Assembly: GCF_049801075.1 (NCBI RefSeq)
Contig: NZ_JBNAGG010000003.1
Coordinates: 1-64,000, forward strand
Length of the DNA stretch: 64,000 nucleotides
Reading direction: 5' to 3'
DNA from: Maritalea sp049801075
GTDB taxonomy: Bacteria; Pseudomonadota; Alphaproteobacteria; Rhizobiales; Devosiaceae
Part shown: positions 33,454 to 42,797 of the stretch, one piece after another
How positions within the stretch are numbered: the first letter of the stretch is position 1
Layout: each line of letters starts with the position of its first letter
Made by a program: the position numbers and the translations under genes
The notes under the pieces: generated by a model
The model's database searches: none
Told to the model about the DNA's origin: nothing
Seen by the model: the letters and a program-made list of their open reading frames with translations, nothing else

Positions 33454-35472
33454 TTAGTAGCTTACAGCTACCATCTGATGCCCTTGAATCTTATCTACAG
33501 TGAATTTGACTTCACCGGCGGCCTGCTCAAACGCCACATCTTTATTATCGGGCACCAATTTCACGGCTGAAACTGGCTTGTCGGTTTTTAAAGCCACGTC
33601 AATCTGGCGCAGTTCTGGCAGATCTTGGATGATCTCGACAGGCTGGCCATTAAACGTGCCCCGCAATTGTGGGGTTGCGTATAGTAAGTGCACAATGTCG
33701 CGGTTTTCTGCATCTTGCGCACGCACAGTTACCCGACCACCTACAGGTAGGCTGGTGGTGACTTTGCGTTGATTATCCAACAGCAAATTCACCAAATTGC
33801 CGAGCACCCGGCGGTGCACCACAGCGCCTGCCTCGAAGTAGATCGAGAACATGGGATAAGGCAAATAAGCCACACCATTATGCACCACACCAGCAGCAAA
33901 TTCGCTCGGCTCTGTGTGGTAAGGTGTGTTCATATGGCCGTTAAAATGCTTGTGGCAACGGTCGAAATAAGGGTCAAACATTTGCCCCAGGCTTTCGCCC
34001 TCCGTCACTTTCAAGCTGTAGCCTGTTTGCCCCAGCAATACGGGATCATGCACAAAATCTGCGGCAATGTTCTTGGCATAATCAGCGTAAGCATTTTCAA
34101 ATTTTGCTGGGCCCGCAATGTCAGCCCCGAAGTCAAACAGCGGCTTTTGCGTTTCTGCATCAACGCCCGATTGACCGGTCAAGAGCAAACGGCCGCCTTG
34201 ATCGACAAAGGCCTGCAATTTTTGCTGCAGCTCGGCACCAATATGCGCTTCATCCGGCACGATGATCAGGCGATAATTCGCAAACTCGGCGTCCACATCA
34301 ATAAAGTCGAACAATTGATGTTCTTCCAAAAGCAAGCGCGACGCGCCCTCATCTGCGATATTGTTCACTGAAGCGGGTTCCCATGTGGGAATATTTGGCG
34401 AGTTGATCGCCCGCACGGATAGCACCGCAATTTCAGCAACATTTTTGGTGTTCAAGCACCATGGCTCTTTATCTTCCACTTGCTTATAGGCCTCGCCGAT
34501 AATGTCATATGTGGTTTGGGTGATTTCGCCGCTTGGGTGCAAATGATCGCCAATGGAGCACCGGGCACCGTGAGCCAGCATAAAGCCGCATTCATATTGC
34601 AACGCCGTTGGATGTTTGAACGCACCAAATTCGCCCCAAGTGGTGTGGAATTTTCCAGTCATGCCCAAATAGTCGGCGCCAATGGTTTCCGCATATTTCG
34701 CGCCAATTGGAAAATGCTCGTAGCCCCAGCCGCCTGTGGGCAGAGATTCAATTTCCAAATGTTCGTTAAAGTCCAAAATGGAACGGTCGCCCAGCGTCAG
34801 ATTGCCGTGATTGTGCACCACAGGCATATCCGCCCGCAGCACTTTGGCGGCAGCCGTGGTGCGGCGCATATATTCAGCCTTGGTATGGGCGGCGTGGGTC
34901 AAGCGATCTTCTTCTTTGGTCCAATCCAGGTCCATTTCCTTCATTTGCTGCAACGCCGCTGGGCTGCATGAAGGATATTGGTGGGCAATGTCCAAAAAGA
35001 TGCCATCGCAATCTGAAAAGAGTGTCGCCACTTCTTCAATTTGCGCTTCCAAAAAGTCCATAAAGGGTGTTGAGAAATCCAACAGTCCCCAGCGCACTTT
35101 TTCCTGCGTGCCCAAATTGCCACCAGCAAACAAAAACTTGCCTTCAGGGGTGATCACGCGCCATTCAGGATGTTCACGACAGCTCAATTCGTCCCATGCG
35201 CTTGTGATGTAAATGGGCACCCGAATGCCCTCAGCCTTCAACGCGTCATATTGGGCGCGCAGCAGGTCGAAGTTCAGGCTTGGGTGGCGCTGGCCAACTT
35301 TGCCGTCATAATAATTCCAGCCATGGTGGCAGCGGGCAAACAAGGTGACGGAATTAACGTGGGCACGCTTAAACGCGCTGGCAAACGCTTTGCCGTCAAA
35401 TTTTTGACCCACTTCGGGGATGGCTTCACTGGTGTGGAAGTCCAAATGGACTTGCCGAAATGCATTACTCAT
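33454..35472 (-). CDS. GHL6/GH151-type glycoside hydrolase, putative alpha-L-fucosidase
   Basis: This 672-aa protein starts with a TIM-barrel domain of the 'hypothetical glycosyl hydrolase 6' type (HLDFHTSEAIPEVGQKFD, VTLFARCHHGWNYY, DCDGIFLDIAHQ). A Rossmann-like beta-galactosidase trimerisation-type domain (LIIVPDEAHIG, GGRLLLTGQSG) and a C-terminal beta domain follow. GH151 alpha-L-fucosidases share this architecture, which agrees with the fucose-type catabolic genes beyond the LacI gene. No signal peptide: it cleaves imported oligosaccharides in the cytoplasm. Last gene of the LacI-linked ABC operon. Specificity is inferred. Confidence 0.7.
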   Translation of the reverse strand: MSNAFRQVHLDFHTSEAIPEVGQKFDGKAFASAFKRAHVNSVTLFARCHHGWNYYDGKVGQRHPSLNFDLLRAQYDALKAEGIRVPIYITSAWDELSCREHPEWRVITPEGKFLFAGGNLGTQEKVRWGLLDFSTPFMDFLEAQIEEVATLFSDCDGIFLDIAHQYPSCSPAALQQMKEMDLDWTKEEDRLTHAAHTKAEYMRRTTAAAKVLRADMPVVHNHGNLTLGDRSILDFNEHLEIESLPTGGWGYEHFPIGAKYAETIGADYLGMTGKFHTTWGEFGAFKHPTALQYECGFMLAHGARCSIGDHLHPSGEITQTTYDIIGEAYKQVEDKEPWCLNTKNVAEIAVLSVRAINSPNIPTWEPASVNNIADEGASRLLLEEHQLFDFIDVDAEFANYRLIIVPDEAHIGAELQQKLQAFVDQGGRLLLTGQSGVDAETQKPLFDFGADIAGPAKFENAYADYAKNIAADFVHDPVLLGQTGYSLKVTEGESLGQMFDPYFDRCHKHFNGHMNTPYHTEPSEFAAGVVHNGVAYLPYPMFSIYFEAGAVVHRRVLGNLVNLLLDNQRKVTTSLPVGGRVTVRAQDAENRDIVHLLYATPQLRGTFNGQPVEIIQDLPELRQIDVALKTDKPVSAVKLVPDNKDVAFEQAAGEVKFTVDKIQGHQMVAVSY

Positions 35473-35487
35473 AAATAATCCTGAAAA

Positions 35488-36594
35488 CTATTGGCTGGCG
35501 CCATAAACGCGTTGAACGGGAAGCGAATTTCCTTCTGAATCAAACAAGTGCAACTTGCTTGGATCAGGGGAAATTGAGAGGTTTTCGCTCGGTTCAAATT
35601 GATGCTGACCGGGGCGAACCAAAGTCACTTGATTGTCCTGCGGAAGCGCAACAAACATCACTGTTTCGCTGCCCAATTGCTCTGCGTGGACCAAGCCGCC
35701 TTTGATGCCATTTTCATCTTGCACCCAGCCATTGGCGCGCACACCAACTGTCAGATTGTCACCAATATTGACGCTCAAATTGTGGTCTGGCTTGAGTTGC
35801 GCTTCAACATTTGTGCCCAACACAGAAACGGCCAATTTGTCGCCTTCAGTTGCCTTCACCATTGCCGGCAAGAAGTTCATTTTTGGTGTACCCAAAAAGC
35901 CCGCAACGAACTGGTTGATCGGCTCATTGTAAAGCTCAAGTGGCGAACCAATTTGTTCGATATAGCCGTCGCGCATCACCACGATTTTGTCGGCCATGGT
36001 CATGGCTTCCACTTGGTCGTGTGTCACATAGATGGAGATGGCTTTTTGCTGGCGATGCAGCTTGATCACTTCAAGGCGCATATGGGCGCGCAGATCCGCA
36101 TCCAAATTCGACAAAGGCTCGTCAAAAAGGAACACTTTTGGATCGCGCACAATCGCACGGCCAATGGCCACACGTTGACGTTGACCACCAGAAAGATCGG
36201 CTGGCCGACGCTCCAAATAAGGCTCCAGCTTCAGCACCTTTGCGGCGGCATCTACTTTTTCTTTGATCTTATCCTTCGGCACCCCAGCCATGCGCAGGGC
36301 AAAACCCATATTTTGTGCCACGCTCATATGCGGATAAAGCGCATAGTTTTGGAACACCATGGCCACACCACGTTGGTCTGGTTCAAGATCATTGATCGGC
36401 TCGCCATCAATCGAAATGGAGCCGGAGGTGATATCTTCTAGTCCTGCAATGGTGCGCAAAAAGGTGGATTTACCGCACCCTGAAGGGCCCACAAACACCA
36501 CAAATTCATTGCCCGACACATCAAGGCTTAGGCCGTGAAGAGCTTCATGTTTTCCATAGTGTTTAACCAGGGAGTTGATTTCTAAATTTGACAT
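35488..36594 (-). CDS. ugpC: sugar ABC transporter ATP-binding protein (UgpC/MalK type)
   Basis: This 368-aa ATPase energises the importer. Walker A GPSGCGKST (about 36-44), Q-loop, signature LSGGQRQRVAIGRA, Walker B VFLFDEPLSNLDA and switch His in YVTHDQVEA are all present. The C-terminal TOBE/MalK-like regulatory domain follows. It begins 1 bp after the inner permease gene and precedes the glycosidase gene. CUT1-family membership implies oligosaccharide transport. Confidence 0.93.
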   Translation of the reverse strand: MSNLEINSLVKHYGKHEALHGLSLDVSGNEFVVFVGPSGCGKSTFLRTIAGLEDITSGSISIDGEPINDLEPDQRGVAMVFQNYALYPHMSVAQNMGFALRMAGVPKDKIKEKVDAAAKVLKLEPYLERRPADLSGGQRQRVAIGRAIVRDPKVFLFDEPLSNLDADLRAHMRLEVIKLHRQQKAISIYVTHDQVEAMTMADKIVVMRDGYIEQIGSPLELYNEPINQFVAGFLGTPKMNFLPAMVKATEGDKLAVSVLGTNVEAQLKPDHNLSVNIGDNLTVGVRANGWVQDENGIKGGLVHAEQLGSETVMFVALPQDNQVTLVRPGQHQFEPSENLSISPDPSKLHLFDSEGNSLPVQRVYGASQ

Positions 36595-36595
36595 T

Positions 36596-37429
36596 TTACT
36601 TTCCCATACCTGCCATGGATTTCACGAAATATTTTTGGAACAGGGTGAAGATCACCAGCAGGGGCAAGGAGCCCATGGTGATCGCGGCCAACATGCCCGG
36701 CCAATCGGTGGCGTATTGATCGCGGAACCGCACCAAGCCCAGTGGCAAGGTTTGCACTTCGCGCGAGGTCATCACGATCGTGGCAAGCAAGAATTCGTTC
36801 CAAACGGAAACCAGGTTAAAAATTGCGACGGAAACCAGAATTGGTTTGGAGAGTGGCAAAACCACATACCAAAGCCGCCGCCAGGGGCCACAGCCATCAA
36901 GCTTTGCCGCTTCTTCAAGTTCGCTAGGGAATTCATAGAAGAAGGAATACATAAGGATCACCGAAAACGGCACGCCAAATGCGGCATAGGGCAAGATCAG
37001 CCCCAAATGGGTGTTGAGCAAATTGGTCTCAGACAAGAGCACATAAACGGGCACAAGCACCGCATGTACCGGAATGGCAAAGCACAGAATGATCAACAAA
37101 TAGAGGGTACGACGGAACGGAAATTCCATCCGCGCCAGGGCGTAAGCCACCATGGCCGAGATGAACACGATCAGCACAACCGAGAAGAAGGATACGATGA
37201 TCGAGTTGAGGAAATAATCCCGTACCCCGGCGTCCCACGCCTCGGCAAATTTACCCCAATTTGGGCTTTCAGGCAGCCCGATTGGGTTGGTGAACATTTC
37301 CCGTTGGCTCTTTAGGGCGCCGATGAACATCCAGCTCAAGGGGAACAGGATCATCACAGCATAGGCACCCAGAAAGAGATGCATGAAGAAGGCTAGTTTT
37401 CTGGTTTTTGGAAACAGTTTCGTCGCCAT
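36596..37429 (-). CDS. sugar ABC transporter permease (MalG type)
   Basis: This 277-aa membrane protein has six predicted helices and the EAA coupling loop FPSELEEAAKLDGCGPWR followed by VVLPLSKP, which docks onto the ATPase. It pairs with the adjacent MalF-type permease, and 1 bp separates the two genes. The translation start is ATG 37429. Confidence 0.92.
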   Translation of the reverse strand: MATKLFPKTRKLAFFMHLFLGAYAVMILFPLSWMFIGALKSQREMFTNPIGLPESPNWGKFAEAWDAGVRDYFLNSIIVSFFSVVLIVFISAMVAYALARMEFPFRRTLYLLIILCFAIPVHAVLVPVYVLLSETNLLNTHLGLILPYAAFGVPFSVILMYSFFYEFPSELEEAAKLDGCGPWRRLWYVVLPLSKPILVSVAIFNLVSVWNEFLLATIVMTSREVQTLPLGLVRFRDQYATDWPGMLAAITMGSLPLLVIFTLFQKYFVKSMAGMGK

Positions 37430-37430
37430 A

Positions 37431-38306
37431 TTACCATCTCCTCGTCAAGCGGTGCTGCACAAAGCCAAAGGCCAGAGCAATGCCAAGGAAAATCACGCTC
37501 ATCGCATTGGCGTGGCCAATGTTGGAGAATTCAAACGCGTTACGGAAAATGTAGGAGGCCAACACTTCTGTTGCGGTGCCGGGGCCACCATTGGTGAGAA
37601 CATACACCAAGTCGAACACTTTAAAGGCACTGATCACGGTGAGCAAAATCGCGGTCACGATCACATTGCGAATCAAGGGCAATGTAATGTGGAAGAAAGA
37701 GCGAATATGTTTACAGCCATCCATGCGGGCGGCTTCATAAAGCTCTTCGGGGATTGATTGCATGCCGGCCAGCAAAATCACCATCATAAAGCCGGTATAT
37801 TGCCAAGCACCCACAAAGATCACGCCATAAAGCGCGCTATCGGGGTCGCCCAAAATACCATTGCGTGGATGGGGAATATTTAACATCGCCAACCAGTCTT
37901 GGATTGGGCCGATATTGGGATCAAGAAACAGGCTCCAGAGCAAGCCGATGGCTGCGGTGGACACGACGATTGGGGCAAAAATAATGGTGCGGTAAACGAC
38001 CTTGAGACGGCGTACGCCCCGATCGAGCAAAGCGGCGAGCACAAGGCCCATGCCAACTTGTAGCACCACGGACAAAATGCCGAATTGAATATTATTGACC
38101 AGCGCCAACCAGAAGGTGTCGTCGCCCCAGATTTCTTGGAAATTTGTAAAGCCTACAAAACGTTGCGGCCCGCCGAAAACCTCTTGCCGAAACAGGGACC
38201 ATAAAATGGTTTGCATAAGCGGCAAAAAGATAAAGGCACCGAGCAACAAAAGGCCGGGTAGGAGAAGGATAAAGGTTGCACCTAAATCCTTGCGGTTCTT
38301 GCCCAT
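37431..38306 (-). CDS. sugar ABC transporter permease (MalF type)
   Basis: This 291-aa membrane protein has six helices and an EAA loop (PEELYEAARMDGCKHIRS, then ITLPLIR). The ribosome site GGAGGG lies upstream of ATG 38306. It is shorter than E. coli MalF, lacking the large periplasmic loop, as usual in the CUT1 family of alphaproteobacteria. Confidence 0.92.
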   Translation of the reverse strand: MGKNRKDLGATFILLLPGLLLLGAFIFLPLMQTILWSLFRQEVFGGPQRFVGFTNFQEIWGDDTFWLALVNNIQFGILSVVLQVGMGLVLAALLDRGVRRLKVVYRTIIFAPIVVSTAAIGLLWSLFLDPNIGPIQDWLAMLNIPHPRNGILGDPDSALYGVIFVGAWQYTGFMMVILLAGMQSIPEELYEAARMDGCKHIRSFFHITLPLIRNVIVTAILLTVISAFKVFDLVYVLTNGGPGTATEVLASYIFRNAFEFSNIGHANAMSVIFLGIALAFGFVQHRLTRRW

Positions 38307-38399
38307 TTGGTCGTCCCTCCAAAGCGAAGATGCGAATGGTGTTGGAAATTACGCGCAAATGGCGCGCAGAATTGCAAACAATGTGCTGCAATTTAATGT

Positions 38400-38426
38400 C
38401 TCAGGGCCTGCATTTGAGGCCCTGAG
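38400..38426 (-). promoter_or_regulatory. intercistronic hairpin between binding protein and permease genes
   Basis: CTCAGGGCCT and AGGCCCTGAG form a perfect 10-bp stem with a 7-base loop, with no T-run after it. Hairpins in this position typically stabilise the binding-protein mRNA and reduce expression of the downstream permeases. Confidence 0.65.
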
Positions 38427-38463
38427 ACACCAAGATGAAACCTGCGATCTAAATTAGATCGAC

Positions 38464-39753
38464 TTACATGGCATTCTTGATTTTCTTCGCTTCTTCCTGA
38501 ACAGTTGCCATCAACTCTTCAGGGCTTGTGCGACCATCAATCACGTCTTGAATACCACGCTTATAAACGTCCACCAGTTTACCATTTAGGTCTACATCAA
38601 GGATCGGTGCAAACCCGTCATAGTTCGGCAAATCCGCCACCACTTCTTGAATGGTTGGGTGAACTTCGTCAGCATATTGATCAACATTCGCGCCGTTCAA
38701 CGGGATACGCGCTGCTTTCACCAAACGCTGTGCCTGCACTTCGTCGGTCAACAACAGTGAAACAAAGTCAGCAGCCAATTCTTTGTGCTCAGATTTTGCA
38801 CTGATTTGGAAGCCTTCTGTCAGACCCAAAATGTAGTTTTGATTTTCTTTTGGCGCATCAGAAATGGCTGGGAATGGCGCAATTGCATATTTGCCGTCAA
38901 AGCCTTGATTGTCGAAGCCAGATGCACACCATGTGCCGCAATAATCTGACATGCCGCCACCTGAGGTAAAGATCGCGTCAGACATATCTGCAGTTGTGGC
39001 ATTTACGCCAGGTTGGAAACAACCGTCTTTTTCCATGCGGGCGATGAATTCAAGCGCTTTCACATAACCTGGGTCTGTGAACAGCTCGTCTGCATCATTG
39101 AGCAAACGCATATCTTTCAGCATGTTCTCTGAACCCACATATTGTGAGGTGATCATAGAAACATAGTGAATGCCGCGCCATTGGTCTTTGTTGCCCAAAA
39201 CGGTGAATGCTGCACCGCCGGCCATTTCTGGCACTTTTTTACAAGCTTCGAACATTTCATCGCTTGTTTTTGGGAATTCCATGTTGTTTTCAGCAAAGAA
39301 ATCTTTGTTGTAATACATGTAAACCGCGATGGAGTGTGTTGGCACGCCATAGGCTTTGCCGTCCATGGAGAATGGGCCAAGCATTTCTTCGCCGATATAA
39401 TCCAACCAGCGGCCTTCGCCCAATTCGCTAACATCCGCAACCAAGCCGTTGCGTGCCAGTGAAATTGAATCTTCAGAACCCCAGTTGAAGAACACGTCTG
39501 GACCATTGTTTGATGCCAGTGCGACAGCCAGACCTTTTTTGTAGCTTTCGCCATCAAACGTTTCGAACTTTACAGTCACGCCAGGATGCTCAGCTTCGAA
39601 CTGCGCAATCACATCTTCCCAGTTCTGGTTCACGCCATCACTGGTGGAAGACAATTCCCATACTTTGAGTTCCTGCGCCAATGTTGGCACTGCAAGCGCC
39701 AGACCAAGCCCTGTGGCCAGTGCGGTTGATTTAAGTGTTTTGGATAGCTGCAT
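38464..39753 (-). CDS. sugar ABC transporter substrate-binding protein
   Basis: This protein of about 429 aa is a periplasmic binding protein of the CUT1 (family 1) type. It has a signal peptide (MQLSKTLKSTALATGLGL, cut after TLAQ) and no lipobox Cys. SBP_bac_1 features include VWELSS..., GPDVFFNWGSED and KEHKELAADFVSLL-type segments. Start ATG 39753 has GGAGG 8 nt upstream; ATG 39774 would precede that site. First gene of the LacI-regulated operon. The probable ligand is a fucose-containing saccharide (inferred from neighbours). Confidence 0.92.
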   Translation of the reverse strand: MQLSKTLKSTALATGLGLALAVPTLAQELKVWELSSTSDGVNQNWEDVIAQFEAEHPGVTVKFETFDGESYKKGLAVALASNNGPDVFFNWGSEDSISLARNGLVADVSELGEGRWLDYIGEEMLGPFSMDGKAYGVPTHSIAVYMYYNKDFFAENNMEFPKTSDEMFEACKKVPEMAGGAAFTVLGNKDQWRGIHYVSMITSQYVGSENMLKDMRLLNDADELFTDPGYVKALEFIARMEKDGCFQPGVNATTADMSDAIFTSGGGMSDYCGTWCASGFDNQGFDGKYAIAPFPAISDAPKENQNYILGLTEGFQISAKSEHKELAADFVSLLLTDEVQAQRLVKAARIPLNGANVDQYADEVHPTIQEVVADLPNYDGFAPILDVDLNGKLVDVYKRGIQDVIDGRTSPEELMATVQEEAKKIKNAM

Positions 39754-39854
39754 TGAGTGTCCTCCCATTTGCACAAGTCCAATGTCGACATATGAGCTCT
39801 ATTCGATCATCTCACATTGATATGGAGAAGCGATAGATTATCTTTAACTCGTTG

Positions 39855-39868
39855 TCGAACCGTTTCGA
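39855..39868. promoter_or_regulatory. LacI-family operator upstream of the ABC operon
   Basis: TCGAA-CCGT-TTCGA is an inverted repeat with a central CG, the normal form of a LacI/GalR operator. It lies about 100 bp upstream of the binding-protein start, and a related site lies before the lacI-type gene. Confidence 0.55.
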
Positions 39869-40053
39869 TAAATTCACATAATCACGCCTGACAAATTCAA
39901 GTCAAGCGTAAAGCTAACTATCATATATAAAATTTATTTTCAAATACGAATATCATATTCTTGCTAAAACCCCTACTCACAGGGGCTTGGCTTGCTTGCC
40001 ATGAAATGAATAATCCGCTATACCTTTAGAAAATAAGCAGATTTCAATTTATA

Positions 40054-40066
40054 AAATCGGTTCGAT
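40054..40066. promoter_or_regulatory. second LacI-family operator, autoregulatory position
   Basis: AATCGGTTCGATA in reverse complement reads TATCGAACCGATT, matching the left half and centre of the site at 39855. It lies directly before the regulator start codon and would allow autorepression. Confidence 0.45.
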
Positions 40067-40067
40067 A

Positions 40068-41081
40068 ATGACCACTATTCGCGATATTGCTAAAATTGCC
40101 GGTGTGTCGATTTCCACCGTTTCACTTGCGTTAAATGATTCCAGACGGGTCAGCGCAAAAACTTTGCATAAAATTGAACAAGCTATTCACGCGACAGGCT
40201 ATAAGGTCGATCCGATTGCCAGCAGCTTGAAAAGCGGGTCTTCCAAATTGATTGGTGTTGTCGCGGGCGACGTGGCCAACCCCTTTTTTGGCCGTCTGCT
40301 TAATCAGATTCAAAGCTGCGCGATTGAAAAAGGTCATTTGGTGATCGTTTCGGCATCCCGCGGCGTTGCCCTACATGAAGGCCAGATATTGGACTTTTTG
40401 GCGGGCCAGCGCGTGGCGGGCATTTTGCTTTCGCCACACGGGAAAGACCAAGAGTTCATCGATCATATTAATCGCCTCCGCATGCCCACCGTGTTGTTTG
40501 ACCACAAGGTGGAAGGGCTTGAAACCGACTTTGTCGGGTCGGACAACAGCTTGGCCAGCTCTATGCTCACCGAACATTTGATCCGCCTCGGCCACACGCG
40601 CATTGCGTTGCTGGCGGGTGAGGAAGGCCTTTATTCGGCTGATATGCGGACTGAAGGGTTTCGTGCCACCATGCAATCTGCGGGCATTGATGTGGATGAG
40701 AGCTTGGTGGTGGACGCAAAATATGATGGTGATTTAGCTTACGCAGAAACCATGCGCTTGCTCACACGGGCCCAGCCGCCCAGTGCGATTGTTGCGGCCA
40801 ACAATGTGATGGCGCTTGGCGCCTTGCAAGCCATTCAGAACCTTGGGTTTAAATGCCCCGAAGATATTTCACTGACCTGTATCGATGATGTGCCGTGGTC
40901 AGACGTTATCCAACCAAAGCTCACCATGGCTGTTCAGCCGATTGAGGAAATCGGCAAAATTGCCAGCGACATGTTGTTCGAGCGTATCGCATCGCCAAGC
41001 AGGATGATTGAGCCGCGCACGGCGATCACCACGCCAAAGCTGATCATTGGCAATAGTTGCTCACCGCCTAAAACACCTTAG
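40068..41081 (+). CDS. LacI-family transcriptional regulator
   Basis: This 337-aa repressor has an N-terminal HTH (TTIRDIAKIAGVSISTVSLAL, residues 2-22, with the hinge helix at about 50-58) and a periplasmic-binding-like sugar domain (LIGVVAGDVANPFF, CIDDVPWSDVIQPKLTM). Divergent from the ABC-glycosidase operon, it probably responds to the transported sugar or its metabolite. Candidate operators are present in the intergenic region. Confidence 0.92.
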   Translation: MTTIRDIAKIAGVSISTVSLALNDSRRVSAKTLHKIEQAIHATGYKVDPIASSLKSGSSKLIGVVAGDVANPFFGRLLNQIQSCAIEKGHLVIVSASRGVALHEGQILDFLAGQRVAGILLSPHGKDQEFIDHINRLRMPTVLFDHKVEGLETDFVGSDNSLASSMLTEHLIRLGHTRIALLAGEEGLYSADMRTEGFRATMQSAGIDVDESLVVDAKYDGDLAYAETMRLLTRAQPPSAIVAANNVMALGALQAIQNLGFKCPEDISLTCIDDVPWSDVIQPKLTMAVQPIEEIGKIASDMLFERIASPSRMIEPRTAITTPKLIIGNSCSPPKTP

Positions 41082-41190
41082 GCCACTTCCAAACTTTATA
41101 GCTTAATGTGTGCTTGCGTGCCTAAAGGCAAAAGCAATCCCGCTGACCAACTCTGAACGAGTGTGGGAACGGCCAGCGGGGTTACGAGGG

Positions 41191-42039
41191 TTAGTCTTTT
41201 GCGACAACGCAGGTCTGGTGCTGTACGCCCATGCCTTCAATGCCCAATTCCATTGTGTCACCCACCTTCAAATAGGTTGGTGGGGTCATGCCCAAGCCAA
41301 CGCCTGGCGGTGTACCGGTGGAGATAATGTCGCCTGGCTGAAGGCTCATAAATTGTGATACATAAGACACAAGTTCCGCCACGCCATACACCATGGTTTT
41401 GGTGTTGCCGGTTTGGCGGCGCTCGCCATTAACATCGAGATACATGTCGAGATTTTGCGGGTCGGCCACTTCATCGCGCGTCACCAAATAAGGGCCAATT
41501 GGTCCAAAAGTGTCGGCAGATTTGCCTTTCACCCATTGACCTTGGCGCTCAATCTGAAACTCGCGTTCGGACAGATCATTCACCACGCAATAGCCGGCCA
41601 CATAGTCCATGGCGTCAGACTGTTCCACATATTTGGCGCGCTTGCCAATCACGACACCCAATTCCACTTCCCAATCAGATTTTTTTGATTTGCGTGGAAT
41701 TTCAACCTCGTCATTTGGGCCGCAAATGGCTGACGTCGCCTTGAAAAACATCACGGGCTCGGAAGGCACTTCCATGCCAGATTCCGCTGCATGGTCAGCA
41801 TAGTTGAGGCCGATGCAGATGAATTTGCCCACATTACCCACGCAGGCGCCAATGCGTTCATTGGCGTCCAATTGCGGCAAATCAACATAGTCCAACTGCG
41901 AAAGTTCATTCAGCTTTTCATCAGAAAGCGCTTCACCCGCCACATCATCAATATAGGCAGATACGTCATAATATTCGCCATTCGGCCCCAAAAGAGCAGG
42001 TTTTTCCTGGCCCGGTTGGCCAATGCGTAAAAGTTTCAT
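41191..42039 (-). CDS. FAH-family 2,4-diketo-3-deoxy-sugar-acid hydrolase
   Basis: This 282-aa fumarylacetoacetate-hydrolase-fold enzyme has metal-binding acids in WEVELGVVIGKRAK and surrounding KATSAICGPNDEVEIP, and the GDIISTGTPPGVG signature. In the non-phosphorylative L-fucose/L-rhamnose routes, a hydrolase of this subfamily splits 2,4-diketo-3-deoxy acid into pyruvate and L-lactate. Placed after a KDF-type dehydrogenase, that is the most likely role here. Last gene of the five-gene catabolic operon. Confidence 0.82.
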   Translation of the reverse strand: MKLLRIGQPGQEKPALLGPNGEYYDVSAYIDDVAGEALSDEKLNELSQLDYVDLPQLDANERIGACVGNVGKFICIGLNYADHAAESGMEVPSEPVMFFKATSAICGPNDEVEIPRKSKKSDWEVELGVVIGKRAKYVEQSDAMDYVAGYCVVNDLSEREFQIERQGQWVKGKSADTFGPIGPYLVTRDEVADPQNLDMYLDVNGERRQTGNTKTMVYGVAELVSYVSQFMSLQPGDIISTGTPPGVGLGMTPPTYLKVGDTMELGIEGMGVQHQTCVVAKD

Positions 42040-42051
42040 TTTTGTTATTCC

Positions 42052-42789
42052 TTAGATCGTCCAGCCGCCATCGATGACGTGAATTTGTCCTGTGGTGTAC
42101 GCGCTATCATCGCTAGCCAAATAAGCCACAAGTGCCGCAATTTCATCTGGCTCACCAATGCGCCCCATGGGCTGACGTGCGATAAATTGCGCTTTTGCCG
42201 TTTCATAATCGCCTTGCGCAGCCAAGCGCTGTTCCAGCGATGGCGAATGCACTGTGCCGGGGCAAATTGCGTTACAGCGAATATTGTCTTTCACAAAGTC
42301 AGCCGCAACGGATTTGGTCAGGCCGATCACCGCCGCTTTGGATGCACCATAGGCAAAGCGGTTTGGCACGCCTGTGACGCTGGAGGCAACAGAAGACATA
42401 TTGATGATGGAGCCGCCGCCATTTTTGATCATGTTCGGCAACAGCGCCTTGATCATTTGATACATGGCCGTGACATTGAGATTGAATGAGAAGTCCCAAT
42501 CCTTATCGTCACACTCCAAAATATTGCCATTGGCCACAAAGCCAGCGCAGTTAAATAGGACATCAATGTTTGGATATTCCTCCGCAATCGCCTTGATTGC
42601 CTCCTTATCCATCACATTGAGCACTTTGGTGGCGCAGCCTGTTTCTTCCGCCAAAGAGGCCAAGCCCTCTTCGTCAATATCGGTGGCCAGTACGGTGGCA
42701 TCTTCGTCCACCAAGCGTTTTACGCTGGCGCGGCCAATGCCTTGTGCCGCTGCGGTGACCAGGCAAAACTTGTCTTTTACGCGTTGCAT
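42052..42789 (-). CDS. SDR, putative 2-keto-3-deoxy-L-fuconate dehydrogenase
   Basis: This 245-aa SDR has TAAAQGIGRASVKRL (cofactor), NCAGF, catalytic Ser in INMSSVASSV and YGASK (Tyr-x-x-x-Lys). The GVPNRFAYGASKAAVIGLTK and RCNAICPGTVHSPSL segments closely match the BDH2-like group that includes 2-keto-3-deoxy-L-fuconate 4-dehydrogenases. It would make the diketo acid used by the neighbouring FAH hydrolase. Gap to the hydrolase is 12 bp. Confidence 0.8.
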   Translation of the reverse strand: MQRVKDKFCLVTAAAQGIGRASVKRLVDEDATVLATDIDEEGLASLAEETGCATKVLNVMDKEAIKAIAEEYPNIDVLFNCAGFVANGNILECDDKDWDFSFNLNVTAMYQMIKALLPNMIKNGGGSIINMSSVASSVTGVPNRFAYGASKAAVIGLTKSVAADFVKDNIRCNAICPGTVHSPSLEQRLAAQGDYETAKAQFIARQPMGRIGEPDEIAALVAYLASDDSAYTTGQIHVIDGGWTI

Positions 42790-42797
42790 TTTAACTC

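Noticed and set aside
33769..34371. 200-codon plus-strand frame inside the GH151-like gene
   Set aside because: It lies antisense within an intact glycosidase gene and shows no motif.
35599..36441. 280-codon plus-strand frame opposite the ABC ATPase gene
   Set aside because: Antisense of a clear UgpC gene; no recognisable domain.
41139..41180. CCCGCTG/CAGCGGG inverted repeat between lacI and the FAH gene as a terminator
   Set aside because: The stem has a 28-base loop and no T-run, so it could be chance.
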